Below are positions 1 through 11,280 of a DNA stretch of 64,000 bases, piece by piece. The notes under the pieces were generated by a model, which was not told the DNA's origin, made no database searches, and saw only the letters and a program-made list of their open reading frames with translations. Position numbers and translations under genes: made by a program. Source of the stretch: Trichoderma breve (Eukaryota > Ascomycota > Sordariomycetes > Hypocreales > Hypocreaceae); NCBI RefSeq assembly GCF_028502605.1, contig NC_079232.1, positions 6,634,001-6,698,000 of the forward strand, in the 5' to 3' direction. The stretch's first letter is position 1, and each line of letters opens with the position of its first letter.

Positions 1-1467
1 GGAGCTGCCGTTGCGACTGTTGCAGCTGGAGGAATCTTGGGGGCTGGTGCCATCAAGAGCGCCTTGGGCCGTAATGGTGAGTTTCTTAACATCAAACGTG
101 GTTCCTGTTCCTCCTCCTTCTTCCTTTATCTAGCTGTTGTGACTATTGATGACTGTGCTTTGATATACATGGGATGAATATCCGCTGACAGCTTGGTATG
201 TATAGCTCAAGCAGCAGCAGGAGGTAATGGTGGAGGGGACGAAGGCGGAGGCATGCTCTTCGACAACGGTAGCACCGAGGAGAAGTCGGCCTGGATGGCA
301 CAGCAAGCGACCAAGACCAAACGATGGCGCTGGGCCATCATCATCATCCTCGTCCTCATCGTCATCGGTGCCGTCGTTGGCGGCGTCGTCGGAACTCAAG
401 TCGGCAAACACGGCAGCAAATCAAGCAGCGGCAGCGGCAGCGGCAGCTCCAAGGGTGGCAGCGGAAGTGGAAGTGGTGGCAGTGGCAGCGACTCTGATGA
501 CGACAGTGGTGATCTTAACATCAACAGCCAGGAGATCAAGGACTTGCTCAACAACCCCGACCTGCACAAGGTCTTCCCCGGAGTTGATTACACGCCCCTC
601 AACACCCAGTATCCCGACTGTCTGACCAACCCTCCGTCGCAGAACAACATCACTCGTGACGTGGCCGTGCTCAGCCAGTTGACCAACAAGATCCGTCTCT
701 ACGGCACTGACTGCAACCAGACTCAGATGGTCCTCCACTCCATCTCCCAGCTGGAGATGACCAGCGACATCAAGGTGTGGCTGGGCGTCTGGCAGGACAA
801 CAACGCCACGACCAACGCTCGCCAACTCAAGGAGATGTGGAACATTCTCGACAAGTACGGCGATGACCCCTTTGAGGGTATTATTGTTGCCAACGAAGTG
901 CTCTTTCGCCAGCAGTTTACTGTCACTACTCTTGGCGAGCTCCTCGACGACGTGCGCACTAATCTCACCAAGAAGAACCTGAATCTCCCTGTCGCTACTT
1001 CCGACTTGGGAGATGACTGGACTCAAGCTCTTGCCGCTGATAGCGACTATATCATGGCCAACGTCCACCCGTTTTTTAGTGGAACGCAGGCGACTGACGC
1101 TGCTGCCTGGACTTGGAACTTCTGGGATGAACACGACGGCCCATTCTGGAAGTCGGACAAGTCCAAGAATGTTATTTCTGAGACGGGTTGGCCTACGGGA
1201 GGAGGCAAATACTGTGGAGGTCCCTCGACTTGCGATGCTCCAGCCGTGGCGGGCATCGACGAGCTCAACACCTTCATGAGCGACTGGGTGTGCCAGGCGC
1301 TCGAGAACGGCACAAACTACTTTTGGTTTGAGGCCTTTGACGAGCCGTGGAAGGTCATTTACAACACTCCGGGCCAGGAGTGGGAGGACAAATGGGGGCT
1401 GATGGACGCCAACCGAAAGCTCAAAGACGGAGTCAAGATTCCCGACTGCGGCGGCAAGACTGTTTAA
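1..1467 (+). CDS. btgC: Glucan endo-1,3-beta-glucosidase, GH17, btgC-like type II membrane protein (5' partial)
   Basis: Exons 1-76 and 206-1467; the intron (77-205) joins in phase, completing an Ala codon. The start lies upstream of the window. The visible protein has an Ala/Gly-rich cytoplasmic part, then one membrane helix ([20 protein letters not shown], nt about 330-395) preceded by basic residues, a Ser/Gly linker (nt 415-510) and a GH17 domain to the end. The GH17 acid/base Glu lies in VANEVL (nt about 890) and the nucleophile Glu in SETGWPTGG (nt about 1180). A cytoplasmic tail, signal anchor and extracellular GH17 domain is the known architecture of fungal BtgC, which hydrolyses beta-1,3-glucan at the plasma membrane and cell wall. 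The gene is convergent with the SRR1 gene. Family call is firm; in vivo role is inferred. Confidence 0.93.
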
Positions 1468-2302
1468 AGAAGACAAGGGGCTGTTTCTTTTTTTCTTTCT
1501 CTCGATAAACAAGTGTCTTGAGATTTCGCCCTGTTTTTCTTTGAACAAAAGTCTTTTTTACAGCTGATGAGGCATGACGGAAATGACGATTCTTTGTGTG
1601 CTGGTATGCACCCTCTTTATTTGCTAGACTTCGAGTCTTGTTCTATGTTCATTGTTGTTCTATTTTCTTCACGTTTTTAATTTGCCAGTCTTTTCTTTCC
1701 ATGTTTCTTCCCCATACTATGTACGTTTGGAGGATAATCCCGGGATGGGACAACATATGGACGGCACCATGTCATTTACGTTTGCTCTACTTCTTTTTAT
1801 TTCCTCTCTCTGAGACGGCATGTTAGTACACATCACTTCGACTTCGAAAATCGACATTTGGGCGTTTTAGGGCAGCATGCGATGGCAACTTTGTTTTTCC
1901 ATCTTTTTTTTTCTCTTCTTTTCCCCAAGGGCGGGCATGTATCATTTCACTTGCGAAGCAGGCAGGCATGGAATAAGACGTTTACTTTGTCAATTTGTAG
2001 TAGTACGATTTCTACCTCTCTTTGTCTTTCTCAGCTAAAAACGCTCCGAACTCGTCGAAGATGTGCATTTTGAAGATGTCATATATTTGCGACGAACATT
2101 AGGGGAAGGAAAGGGTATCTAATAATGCTTAGGGGGGTTTGATCATGACGATCATCACAAGGGGGCTTGTATATAAAGATACATAGGCGAGAGTGCTGAG
2201 AAAAGGAAATGTGAACGTGCGCCCTGCTTGGGGCCGCTGAAAGTACCAAAATCGCTGAGAGAGATGTCGTGACTCGTGAGAGCTTAGTGATTGGAAGAAT
2301 CA
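1468..2302. other. Convergent intergenic region
   Basis: This holds the 3' flanks of the GH17 gene (plus) and the SRR1 gene (minus). It is T-rich on the plus strand with scattered TTTTCTT runs. The short reading frames here lack family features and I see no further gene. Confidence 0.6.
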
Positions 2303-2785
2303 TCAGTCAAGAGGCTCTTGTTTGATGTAGACTTCGTGCCATTCAACAGGCTCTTCTTTGATGTAGACTTCGTACGTCTCAGAGGGCTCTCGTTTGACTC
2401 CGGCGTAGCTCGTCCCAGAAGGCTCTCGTTTGACTCCGAAGTTATCCGTCTCCGTAGGCTCATCTTTGATTACAATGTAAATTGCCTCTGTAGACTCTTC
2501 TTCGATTTTAACGTCGTTCGGCTCAGTAGGCTCTTCTTTGATTTTAACGTCATCCCTCGCAGTAGGCTCTCGTTTGGCTCTGAAATTGCACCTCTCAGGA
2601 AAGGTAGGCTTTTGGTTGCCCTGGAGGCCGTACGTCTTAATAGGCTTCTGCTTGGCTCTGACGTTCTTTGTCTCAGTAGGCTCATCTTTGATTTCGACGT
2701 AGTTCATCCCGGTAGGCTCTTCTTTGACTTTGACGTTGTTAGTCTCAGAAGGCTCTTCTTTGATTTCGTCTTTGGCCTCGACGTA
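2303..2785 (-). repeat. 36-bp coding tandem repeat encoding SUMO-consensus units
   Basis: About twelve diverged 36-bp units lie at the 3' end of the SRR1 gene. Read on the minus strand they give units such as VEIKDEPTETKN, FGVKREPSGTSY and VYIKEEPVEWHE. Ten units carry a strict psi-K-x-E; one is AKRE, and one unit is degenerate and enlarged (around KPIKTYGLQGNQKP). Confidence 0.92.
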
Positions 2786-3860
2786 GTTCATCTCAGCAGC
2801 GGCCGCTTCTTCCACGGAGGCAACCGCCTGATTCTCTGGGTATCTGAGGTACAGGGAGGTTGCATAGAAGATTGTGTTGTCTCTGTCGTCTTCTGGGAAG
2901 GTGACGTGCTTATACGTCTCATGCATCTTCTTAATGGCGAGAAGGTGCTCTTCTTCTTCTTTTGACGGCGAAATAAAGGTTCTAGGGATGATTAATATCA
3001 TGTATATATACATACCATTAGGAGGCGGTATTGAAGACTTCTTTTTCATTGGATTTGAGAAAGGAAAAAAGGAAGAAAGGGAAGAGAGAGGAGGGAAAGA
3101 GGGAAGAAAAGAAACTTACTTGGACCAGACAACCCAGTCAGTGCCTACCCAAACTGATGGTAGCTCTCCCTGGAGTGCCTTGCCGTAGATTTCTTTGTAC
3201 AGATGGGGGCCGTAGAAGAGGGTTCCAGCGTTGACCGAGTTGCTGGCAACGGGCGAAGCGACAACTTCATGGCCCATTGCAGTGAGAAAGCCAATGTCAC
3301 CGGAGGTGAAAATGGGCTCCTGGAAGATGCATTTGATGGGCCCGCTGTTGGTTTTCTCCTCTATTTCATGGCCAAGTTAGTGATGGGCATTGTATTAGAG
3401 GAAAGAGAAGCGATCAAGGGTTCATCTTGGATTTCTGAATAAGAAGCTGAAAGAGATGGGATGGTACAGTACCTAGCAAGCGAACCATGAACAGCATGGC
3501 GGCAAGTTGCGTATGAGCTCTTCTCTTGAGCTGCCAGCTCCCATCGGTAGGATCAAAGGATCCAATGCCCAGGCTGATGGCCTGGGTGACGGGCTTGTCG
3601 TTGCCATCGGCTAAAGCATCAGAGACGAATTCAGTAATGGTATCTCGGAGAGAAGCGGCACCTGGAGAGGTTTGGAACTGAGCGTTGAAGTTTTCAAAGT
3701 CTTTCTGGATTTCCTCCATGGTAAGATGGGGGACAGCCCGAGAAGGCTGGGGGAAGGGGTTGGATGTTGAAGTGGATCCCTGTCCTCGTCTCGAACGACG
3801 AGATTTGGGTCGGACCACGGTCCATTCTTCAGCTGCCGGCATCTTCTTAGGGGTTTTCAC
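2303..3860 (-). CDS. SRR1-domain protein with C-terminal SUMO-consensus repeat array
   Basis: Three exons on the minus strand: 3860-3473, 3360-3120 and 2981-2303, giving 435 aa; both introns keep phase (G|AG and AA|A). Residues about 10-30 are basic (WTVVRPKSRRSRR). Residues about 85-265 match the SRR1 domain: ISLGIGSFDP, an RAHTQLAAMLF helix, IFQEPIFTSGD, GHEVV, LFYGPHLYKEIY, WVGTDWVVWS and a TFPEDD..YATSLYLR tail. SRR1 proteins act in circadian input in plants and heme/stress regulation in yeast; the biochemical activity is unclear. After the domain (residues about 276-435) come twelve 12-residue units of the type VKIKEEPTEPND, most containing psi-K-x-E. The second Met (MPAAEE) is an alternative start. 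The family call is firm; the tail's role is inference. Confidence 0.88.
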
Positions 3861-4072
3861 TCTCAGGGGTAGGATGCAAACGGAGGGTGGGTTGTTGAGA
3901 GTGAGTGAGTGGGTGATGGGAGAGATTCCTCCATGGGACGTTGGTTGATTTTTCTTTTTAGTCTTCGCTGTGGGGTAGGAGCGCTGTACTGTACAGTGGT
4001 TTCAGCGCTCGATTAGCGGTGCTACAGCGGGTGTGGTAGGGCCTAGCGCACGGCATGTCAAGCAAGCGCACG

Positions 4073-4510
4073 GACCACTTTGGTTTGACTGCACCTGAAA
4101 AGAAATGTTAACTTTGGCAGCTGCCCAAAGGGGCAGTTTGAGGCAAAAGTATCATAAGCTGGAGTTGGGAAGAAAATGAAAAATCATAGGCACATACCTT
4201 ATAACAGAGTACATTTATTATCGATAATTTCCTTAGACCACTTTTGTTTGACTGCACCTTGAAAGGAAATGCTAACTTTGGCAGCTGCCTAAAGGGGTAG
4301 TTTGAGGCAAAAGTATCATAAGTTGAAGTTGGGAAGAAAATAAATAAGTTGGAGTTGGGAAGAAAATGAAAATTCATACCTTAGGCACATATATAACAGA
4401 GTACTGGGGCGTAGCCTTCCTCTGACCTAGCTATTGCAGCTTTGATGACCCTCTTGATAATAAATATAACCTCTATAACAGAATACATTTTTTATCGATA
4501 ATTTCCTCAC
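4073..4510. repeat. 163-bp tandem direct repeat plus a partial third copy
   Basis: Copy 1 (4073-4235) and copy 2 (4236-about 4400) share long matching blocks such as TTTGACTGCACCT, AACTTTGGCAGCTGCC and GTTTGAGGCAAAAGTATCAT. Copy 2 has an internal duplication of a TTGGAGTTGGGAAGAAAAT-like segment. A detached fragment at 4474-4507 repeats the ATAACAGA.TACATTT..TATCGATAATTTCCT end. No coding potential is seen. Confidence 0.85.
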
Positions 4511-5433
4511 TCTGTATGATTTTTTTTTTCGTGTATGATTTGTTTGGTTTGTGGTAGTGCCTGGCACCTACTAGGTACTTACTAAGGAACATGTTTCATT
4601 GTGATGCGCTGTGCCTTTAGCGTTGCTGAAGCTAAAATTCCACTGTATAGATGCGCTACGGCACGTCGCGTGCATGGGCCAACCCTGCACCTCTTAAAAA
4701 GTTGCTCTATTCGAAAGACAGATTCAGGTGATAGTATCAAAATCAATATCATCAGTCAGAGCTGGGAATTAAAATCAAATATATTCCCGATAGTTGCCAT
4801 GCTTATTTTATTAACCTTTACGACTCATCATATGCATAGTAATCGCCAAATGCCGATACCCTTCCTCCATTTAACACAACAGGTACTAATACACCGCAGT
4901 AAGCTAGGCAGGTACCTTGCCGGGCATAGCGCAAGTCAGCTAGATGCCGCACAGTCAGATCCGATCGGCCACGATCAGCCATGATTATTATACCCCGGAT
5001 TTTCCCTAATATGCATCAATCAACATTGCAATCCCCTGCTCGGTTGAAGTATTATTTGTTGCCACGGTAGAGTAACAAGGGAAATCATAATGCATATTAC
5101 ACATTTGCATGTTCAGAGTCAGCCCCTCTACTAATCACATGAGATATCGCTGCCTTCAAAACAGCCCCCAATGCAACTCTACGACTTTGAAATCAATCAA
5201 TTACGAGAACAAACAAACCCCCCCAGCTCAAGGAGAACCAATCCAGTTAGTCGTCTGCGGTACAACGAATAGCCTAATCTGCTGCTTGTCTCAATTACGT
5301 GGCAGAATTTGGGGGTAGATCCGAGATTGATTTGTCTTAGATAACAATGTTTCACCGTGCAGCCATCGCTTGAATGTGGCTGGCGTCATAACGTGAGACC
5401 CCGATGCGGAGTAGAGCAAACTCCCGACCTCGG

Positions 5434-5446
5434 CACTATAAGTAAA
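5434..5446 (+). promoter_or_regulatory. Candidate TATA element of the monooxygenase gene
   Basis: CACTATAAGTAAA lies about 135 nt upstream of the ATG at 5578 in an otherwise non-coding leader. The position suits a fungal core promoter; no expression data support it. Confidence 0.35.
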
Positions 5447-5577
5447 CACTTCCCCTCATGGGATCGCCATGTACATGTTGGGTACTCAGAATCAAGTTAT
5501 CAGTTTTCTTTCGCTTCATCAGATTTCAATTGAACTGACCTTTTCTTTACTTATCATCTAGTCTTGCCAACTTCGCC

Positions 5578-7583
5578 ATGGGCTCTGCTCAACTCCATGG
5601 ACAGCTTCCCACCTGGGAACGCTCTGCTCCCGGATCAATCAACATCTCCCCAGCCGTGTTCCCCAAGTCCGCGTTGACTCCAGCTTCAGACCTAGATGCG
5701 AACAAGACCACCGGTGATTTGGTAACGCAATTGAACGAATCGCTCGCAAAAGCAGACTACGCATCCGTCTCGAAGCTCTTTGTTGATCAAGGCTTCTGGA
5801 GAGACCATTTGGCACTGACGTGGGAGTTTCGCACAGCACAGGGCCCCCAGGAGATTCTCAGCCTGCTAGAGACAAGCTCCAAATCCAGAGATGGGTTTCG
5901 TTTAAAGAACGTTACACCGGACACAAGCTCTGCGCTACGAGCTCCCAGGGTTGGACCTCTGGATGGCGAGGGCGAGGTTATTGGGATTACTTTCTTCTTC
6001 AACTTTGATACAGTCATCGGATCAGGAAAAGGTGTGGGCAGAATTATCAACGACAATGGAACCTGGAAGTTCTATTCACTCTACACAGCCCTCCAGGAGC
6101 TCAAAGATTACAAGGAGACGATCAACGAAAGACGGCCCCATGGAGTCGAGCACGGCGCAAAGCAAGGCCGGCAGAATTGGGCTCAACGAAGAGAGCAAGA
6201 GAAGTTGCACAAGAATGCCAATCCAGCTGTTGTCATCATAGGTGAGGAATCTCCCCGCTCTGTCCCATTGTTTATTATTCTCCCACCCCCGAATCAACCT
6301 TGACTACGAATAAAGCATTTACTTACATTCTCTACCTAGGTGCTGGACAATCCGGACTCACGATAGCAGCCAGATTGAAAATGATGGGAGTCGAAGCCCT
6401 GGTTATTGACGAAAGCGCCCGCGTTGGAGACAGCTGGAGGAAACGCTACCATCAATTGGTTCTCCACGATCCCGTCTGGTATGACCACATGCCCTATCTT
6501 CCATTCCCGCCCCATTGGCCCATCTTTACGCCCAAAGACAAGCTGGCAGAGTTTTTCGAAGCCTATGTAACACTGCTGGAGCTCAACGTGTGGAACAATA
6601 CGTCCATTGGAGGAGCCAGTTGGGATGCTACCAAAGGGGGCTGGGATGTCAAATTGCTCCGACGTCTAGAGGACGGCTCGGTAGAGACTCACAACTTGCG
6701 TCCACGCCACATCATTCAAGCGACGGGCCATTCGGGCTTCAAGTACGTGCCGCAGTTTAAGGGGATGGATACTTTCAAGGGTGATCGTATCTGCCATTCA
6801 TCGGAGTTTCCAGGTGCCCGAGAGAACAGCAAAGGCAAGAAGGCAGTAGTTGTCGGGTCATGCAATTCGGCCCATGATATTGCCCAGGATTTCGTCGAAA
6901 AGGGCTACGACGTGACAATGGTCCAGCGCTCAAGCACCTTTGTCACTAAATCCGAATCCATTACCGGCATCGTTTTGGCCGCTTACTCGGAAAATGGGCC
7001 GCCAGTGGAAGATGTAGACCTGTTGATCCATAGTGCCTCGATGGCTCTTCTCAAGACGTATCAGATATCCACTGCTAGGAGGCAGGCAGAGAATGATCGT
7101 GACATACTCGAAGGGCTCCTACGCGTTGGATTCAAGGTAGACACCGGGCCAGACGGTGCTGGTCTTTTCTACAAGTACTTTCAGTGGGGAGGAGGCTACT
7201 ATATCGACGTTGGCGCTTCTCAGCTCATTATTGATGGCAAGATCAAAATGAAGTCTGGACAGGAGGTTTCCGAGGTGCTACCTCATGGCTTGCGTTTTGC
7301 AGATGGCAGTGAACTGGAAGCAGACGAGATCATTCTGGCTACAGGATACGGCAACATGCGTGACAAGACTCGAGTGATGCTTGGAGATGCTGTTGCAGAC
7401 AAGGTAAATGATGTATGGGGCATTGGCGCTGGAGGAGAGCTTCGCAGCATCTGGCAGCAGAGTGGACATCCTGGCTTCTGGATACATGGAGGAAATCTCG
7501 CGCTATGCCGCTACTACTCGAAACTCTTGGCTTTGCAGATCAAGGGAATCGAAGCTGGATTGTATGGGTACGGCGAGAACTAG
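5578..7583 (+). CDS. FAD-dependent monooxygenase with N-terminal NTF2/SnoaL-like domain
   Basis: Two exons, 5578-6241 and 6340-7583, encode 635 aa. The 98-nt intron splits the FAD-binding glycine motif, and splicing restores IIGAGQSGL. Residues about 40-180 resemble an NTF2/SnoaL-like fold (TQLNESLAKADYASVSKLF, then WRDHLALTWEFRT). From about residue 215 the enzyme is a group-B flavoprotein: FAD motif, FKGDRICHSSEF (FMO-type signature), a second nucleotide site GSCNSAHDIA for NADPH, and the late motif EIILATGYGN. Such enzymes hydroxylate small molecules or perform YUCCA/Baeyer-Villiger-type oxidation; the substrate cannot be read from sequence. No secondary-metabolism core gene lies nearby. 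Confidence 0.88.
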
Positions 7584-9863
7584 AGTAGACTCGACTGGTC
7601 TGGGCAGGTGTTTGCGTGACACTGGTAGTTACCCATATTAGACTTGAGACTCGGCTTTTGAATCCCAACAACCATACCTGCTTTGGCAGTTTCTCTCCCA
7701 ACAAAGTGTTCGCGGATCTTTGTACGCTTTTGGAAACACACCGCTGGCCCAGTTTCCCTGTAGTATCGATCGATCGGTCTCGATTGGTACAGCCTCGCTT
7801 CAGATTCTTCACTCCTGCTGTCAATCAGGGGCAATGAGCAGGCAGGTGAGCACGGAGATGACGTTGTTGAATGGGTAGATGCCATACAAAGAGCAAGAGA
7901 CGGATTCTGACCGCCTCGTTGTGATAGAAAGTCCAACTGGTGCTTCTCTTTTGGTCATAATGATTGCGTGGCCTGGAGGATTAGAAGGCGAGGGAAAGAG
8001 GGTGCACAGACACAAGCACCTGATCTCGCTTCGAATCTTGCTCTCTCTTTTCTTTTCCCCTCTTTCATCTCATCTCTCTCTTGTTTATTCTTTTCTTCCC
8101 TAGCATTCCCTTCTTCTCCTCTTGAACAGCACAACATCAACTTGTTCTCCATGAGCGTTGAGTTGCCAGTTGGACAATCTCGCCCTCCTCCTACCTTTAC
8201 GCCGCCTAAGCCACATCAGCATATTCGCATCATCTTTGTCTTTTCACTCTCTTTCGCTTTTTTGCTCATCTGTCTCTACGGCCTATAATACGCGTCCTCT
8301 GCTCTAGAGCCTGTTTCTTCTTGTGGCTCAGACTGCCGCCGCTCTGCTCTTTTCACAACTTCACTTTTCAGGTGTGTCGCTGTCAACTCTGTTTGCTGCA
8401 GGAACTAACCTCTCTTCGTTACCGACATCGTGGTTCTCCAAATCAACAACTCGGTTGATGCCATTTGCAGTGGAGTCTCTTTGCTACAGAGTCTCATTCC
8501 ATCTACACACCCTCTACACCACTCAACAAATTCGTGGGAGATGATTCTTTCCACAATCTGTCTCTTCTGAGGATTCATCCTCTTCATTACTCGGCTTCCA
8601 AGACTTCTGTCTTCTCTTTACTTCTCTTGACCATCACTCGTTCTACGTACGGGATCGATGGCGGCTCTAGATATAGCAGCGGAGGTAGCAAGCAGTAAGT
8701 AGAAGCAGTAGGAGAAGTGGCAGAAGCTCATATGCTAACCTACAAGACGAGCACTTCGGATCTCAGGACTCGCATCTACCCTCTTTATTGAAGGATCACG
8801 TCCATTCACCTTGTTGTCCTGAGGCATAACAACTGTCTTGTGCTTGACACCCATACTCTCCGGTCGGAATGTTCGCAGACACCATGTGTGTTCCAAGAGT
8901 CGATGGCTCGCTGCGTTCTACAATCCACATTCCTGGTAGCATTCTGCTGTGCTCCTGGCTGGCAACTGCCGAGACCAATCATACCAACTACCATTGTCAC
9001 ATTCAATCCATTGCCGACCAACAGATCCGCTTCGACACATCGTTTGACGGCCATTTGGCTGTAGATTCTGTGTCATGACATCTGGGCTGATCAGATGATT
9101 GACGCCCTTATGCCCATTGGAAAGGTATGACACCTTGCCTTCCCACAGGCAAAGCAGCCTTCACAGAAATGTACTAATCGCTATCAGCATTTGGCCTTGG
9201 CTGCGAGTACATCCGAGAGAGAAAGAAGTGAGGCAACACTTCTCGCAGGGGCATTGCTGCTCTACAGGTAGCAGCTTCTACGGCACAATATCCTAGCCAG
9301 CCCTGGGATGGCCAAGAAGATTGCAAGCTTTCACGCCGGCAGAGTGAGTCTTCACGTGGCAGTACCTCACTCCGACAAGCAGCCCATGACCAGCCTCATG
9401 GTCACACATAAGGCTCTGTCAACCCCTTCAGCGACATTGACGGCTACCCGAGAGATTCGTTGTTGAATTGCTTTCCCCACCAGGAGCTGTCGAAGCATTC
9501 GCAGTACCTGGAGCCAATCCTTCTCGAAGGTACAGGTTTATTTTGCCGACTTCCCCTATCAACATTATTGACCGCTGAAGCGTATATAGATGAATTTTGC
9601 GGAAGATCGGAATGCCCACGAGCCCAATTCTGGCGGCCGACCCCTTCCCTTTGGTCGTTGGTCTTGCGTGACATCTTCAACCATGGAACCTAGACTATGC
9701 GCAAAGCCCCAACACGCATGCCAGATGCAGAGATCCTCAACACAGCTCAATGGACCAGGACAGATGCCGAAACCAAATGTGCAGCAACCCACATGGACGA
9801 GAGGGTCTTCCACGACCAAGTACCAGGGCCACGGAACCCACGATGGGGAGACGATGTATGTGA
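7584..9863. other. Gene-poor stretch
   Basis: These 2.3 kb hold pyrimidine-rich tracts (8038-8130, leader-like) and many short open frames in all phases without recognisable motifs. One 45-codon frame at 8151-8288 is listed separately. A stretch at 9680-9860 reads in coding-like fashion (DAEILNTAQWTRTD...) and may be a lost upstream part of the gene fragment that follows. Confidence 0.5.
8151..8288 (+). CDS. Possible 45-aa tail-anchored microprotein
   Basis: An ATG frame of 46 codons follows a long CT-rich leader (8038-8130) and an ACAACATCAA context typical of fungal start regions. The product starts MSVELPVGQSRPPPTFTPP and ends in a hydrophobic segment (IIFVFSLSFAFLLICLYGL, residues about 27-45), so it would be a tail-anchored membrane peptide. 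No homologue is recognised. The frame could be chance; only its layout supports it. Confidence 0.25.
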   Translation: MSVELPVGQSRPPPTFTPPKPHQHIRIIFVFSLSFAFLLICLYGL

Positions 9864-10545
9864 CAGTTTGATCCCGCGAAGACAGACGAGATCTGCAGCT
9901 TCCGCCTTCGGATACCCTGCCTGAAAGCCCTTGACACATCGCCGGAGATCCTCAAAGAGTTGAGAAAGGTCGCCCCGAAATTCCCAAATGACTTGCTCAC
10001 CGACGAGGGCCTCCTGCACGCGCACCTCGTCTGGTATGATTTCATTCAGGCCCCAGAACTGAATCAGGAGAGATTCATCGAAGAAGCGCGGAAGGGTACG
10101 AGGAGGGACTCGGTAGCATGGACCGTCCCAGTAGCCGACTTGGTGGAGTGCATTCTGGCATGGCCTCACTACCTGAGGTGGACGGCTTGGAGTACCATCA
10201 TTTTTTTTTCGGTATGTGGATCAGATATTCCGAGCGGATCTAGCGAGACTAACTCGTCCATAGATCAATGCAGATGATCTTGGGCCCTTGGAGCGCGCCA
10301 GGGATGGAGAGAGAGGTAGCGGCAGGGCCAACCCGGGCTGCAGGCTCAATGAATCCTTCCTTGGTGACCAGGCATCGGGAACTATCCTTGTTGGCAAAGA
10401 TCAACTGCTCGCCAAGTCCTTTTTATGGTGGACTGTGATTCTACCACGAATTACACCAGATGATGTTCGCCAGTTGACATTCTCGGCCGCTATCGTGCAC
10501 AAGTCCTACGTGGCCTTGATTCTTTCTGGCCCTCATCTCGCCTGA
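9864..10545 (+). pseudogene. Partial or decayed gene of unknown family, with one clear intron
   Basis: An open frame runs from 9864 to 10210. A textbook intron follows at 10211-10262 (GTATGT donor, ACTAAC branch, CATAG acceptor), and the frame continues in phase from 10263 to a stop at 10543-10545. The product has protein-like blocks such as KALDTSPEILKELRKVAPKF, HAHLVWYDFIQAPELNQERF and DSVAWTVPVADLVECILAWP. I do not recognise a family. No in-frame ATG exists near the 5' end (a TGA at 9861 precedes it), so either an upstream exon is missed or the gene is broken. Its last residues (KDQLLAKSFLWW) resemble the repeat modules downstream. Confidence 0.4.
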
Positions 10546-11280
10546 CGTACCCTTCCGTGTCAGTAGCATGGCTCTACTATGAACAACACAAGAGGGAGTT
10601 CGTTAGCCGACCTTCTCGACCTCCTCGACTTTTATCGTGCCCCTTGTGCGTGCACGGTAAAGTCCTACGCACCCGGGATCTATCCTGGTGCAATTTTTGC
10701 CGAACAGCACGGAGCAAAGAGAAGACGTCTGTCAAGACAATTCAGTGTGTCGGAAAAAGGCAGTCCAGCTGTTGTCAATGACGCTATCCTTCCTGAGAAT
10801 ATTCAGCCCGTGGTTGACAAAGATGAGCAGCTGGCTAAGCCTTTTGCTTGGTCGGATGCCGGTTCGACCACGACCAGCATCCGACCACGAACAACACTAG
10901 ACGAAGTTCACCGGCTGGCCTTGGAGAGTTATCCAATGACGACGTGTGGGACTTTGAAGAATCTTTGACGCCGTTCTCGCGCCCAAATTCAGAGAACAAC
11001 AGCCTGCCGGATACGATACCTTTGTTGTCTGCAAAGCAAGATAACCAATCATTTGATCAAATCTTTTGCTTGGTCGGATGGTGGTTCAACCACAAACAAC
11101 GCTAGACGAAGTTCACCAGCCGACCTTCTCGACTTTTACCATGCCTCTTGTGCACGGTAAAGTCCTACGTGGCCTTCAACTGGCCAAGCCTTTTGCTTGG
11201 TCAGATGCTGGCTCTACCACGAACAATACCAGGAGGAGTTCACCAGCTAACCTTGGACAATTGTCCAATGAAAAAAGTCG
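10400..11280 (+). repeat. Five degenerate coding-like repeat modules
   Basis: Modules begin near 10400, 10560, 10828, 11055 and 11178. They share CTGGCCAAGCCTTTTGCTTG, GG.TCTACCACGAACAACAC, AG.CGAAGTTCACCAGCCGA and CTCGACTTTTA..GTGCC, plus GCACGGTAAAGTCCTACG. In one frame they read as variants of QLAKPFAWSDAGSTTNNTRR followed by SSPADLLDFYHA. Frames differ between modules and stops interrupt them, so no continuous gene can be drawn. The longest open piece is 10579-10968. Confidence 0.7.

Larger units (their letters stand above)
3861..5577. other. Divergent intergenic region between SRR1 and monooxygenase genes
   Basis: This 1.7 kb separates two divergently transcribed genes. It holds the 163-bp direct repeat described separately and AT-rich sequence with a recurrent TATCGATAATTTCCT motif. 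Short reading frames here have no recognisable domain. Confidence 0.6.

Noticed and set aside
421..1548. 375-codon frame on the minus strand opposite the GH17 gene
   Set aside because: It mirrors a GC-rich coding exon; no domain, while the plus strand shows clear GH17 catalytic motifs.
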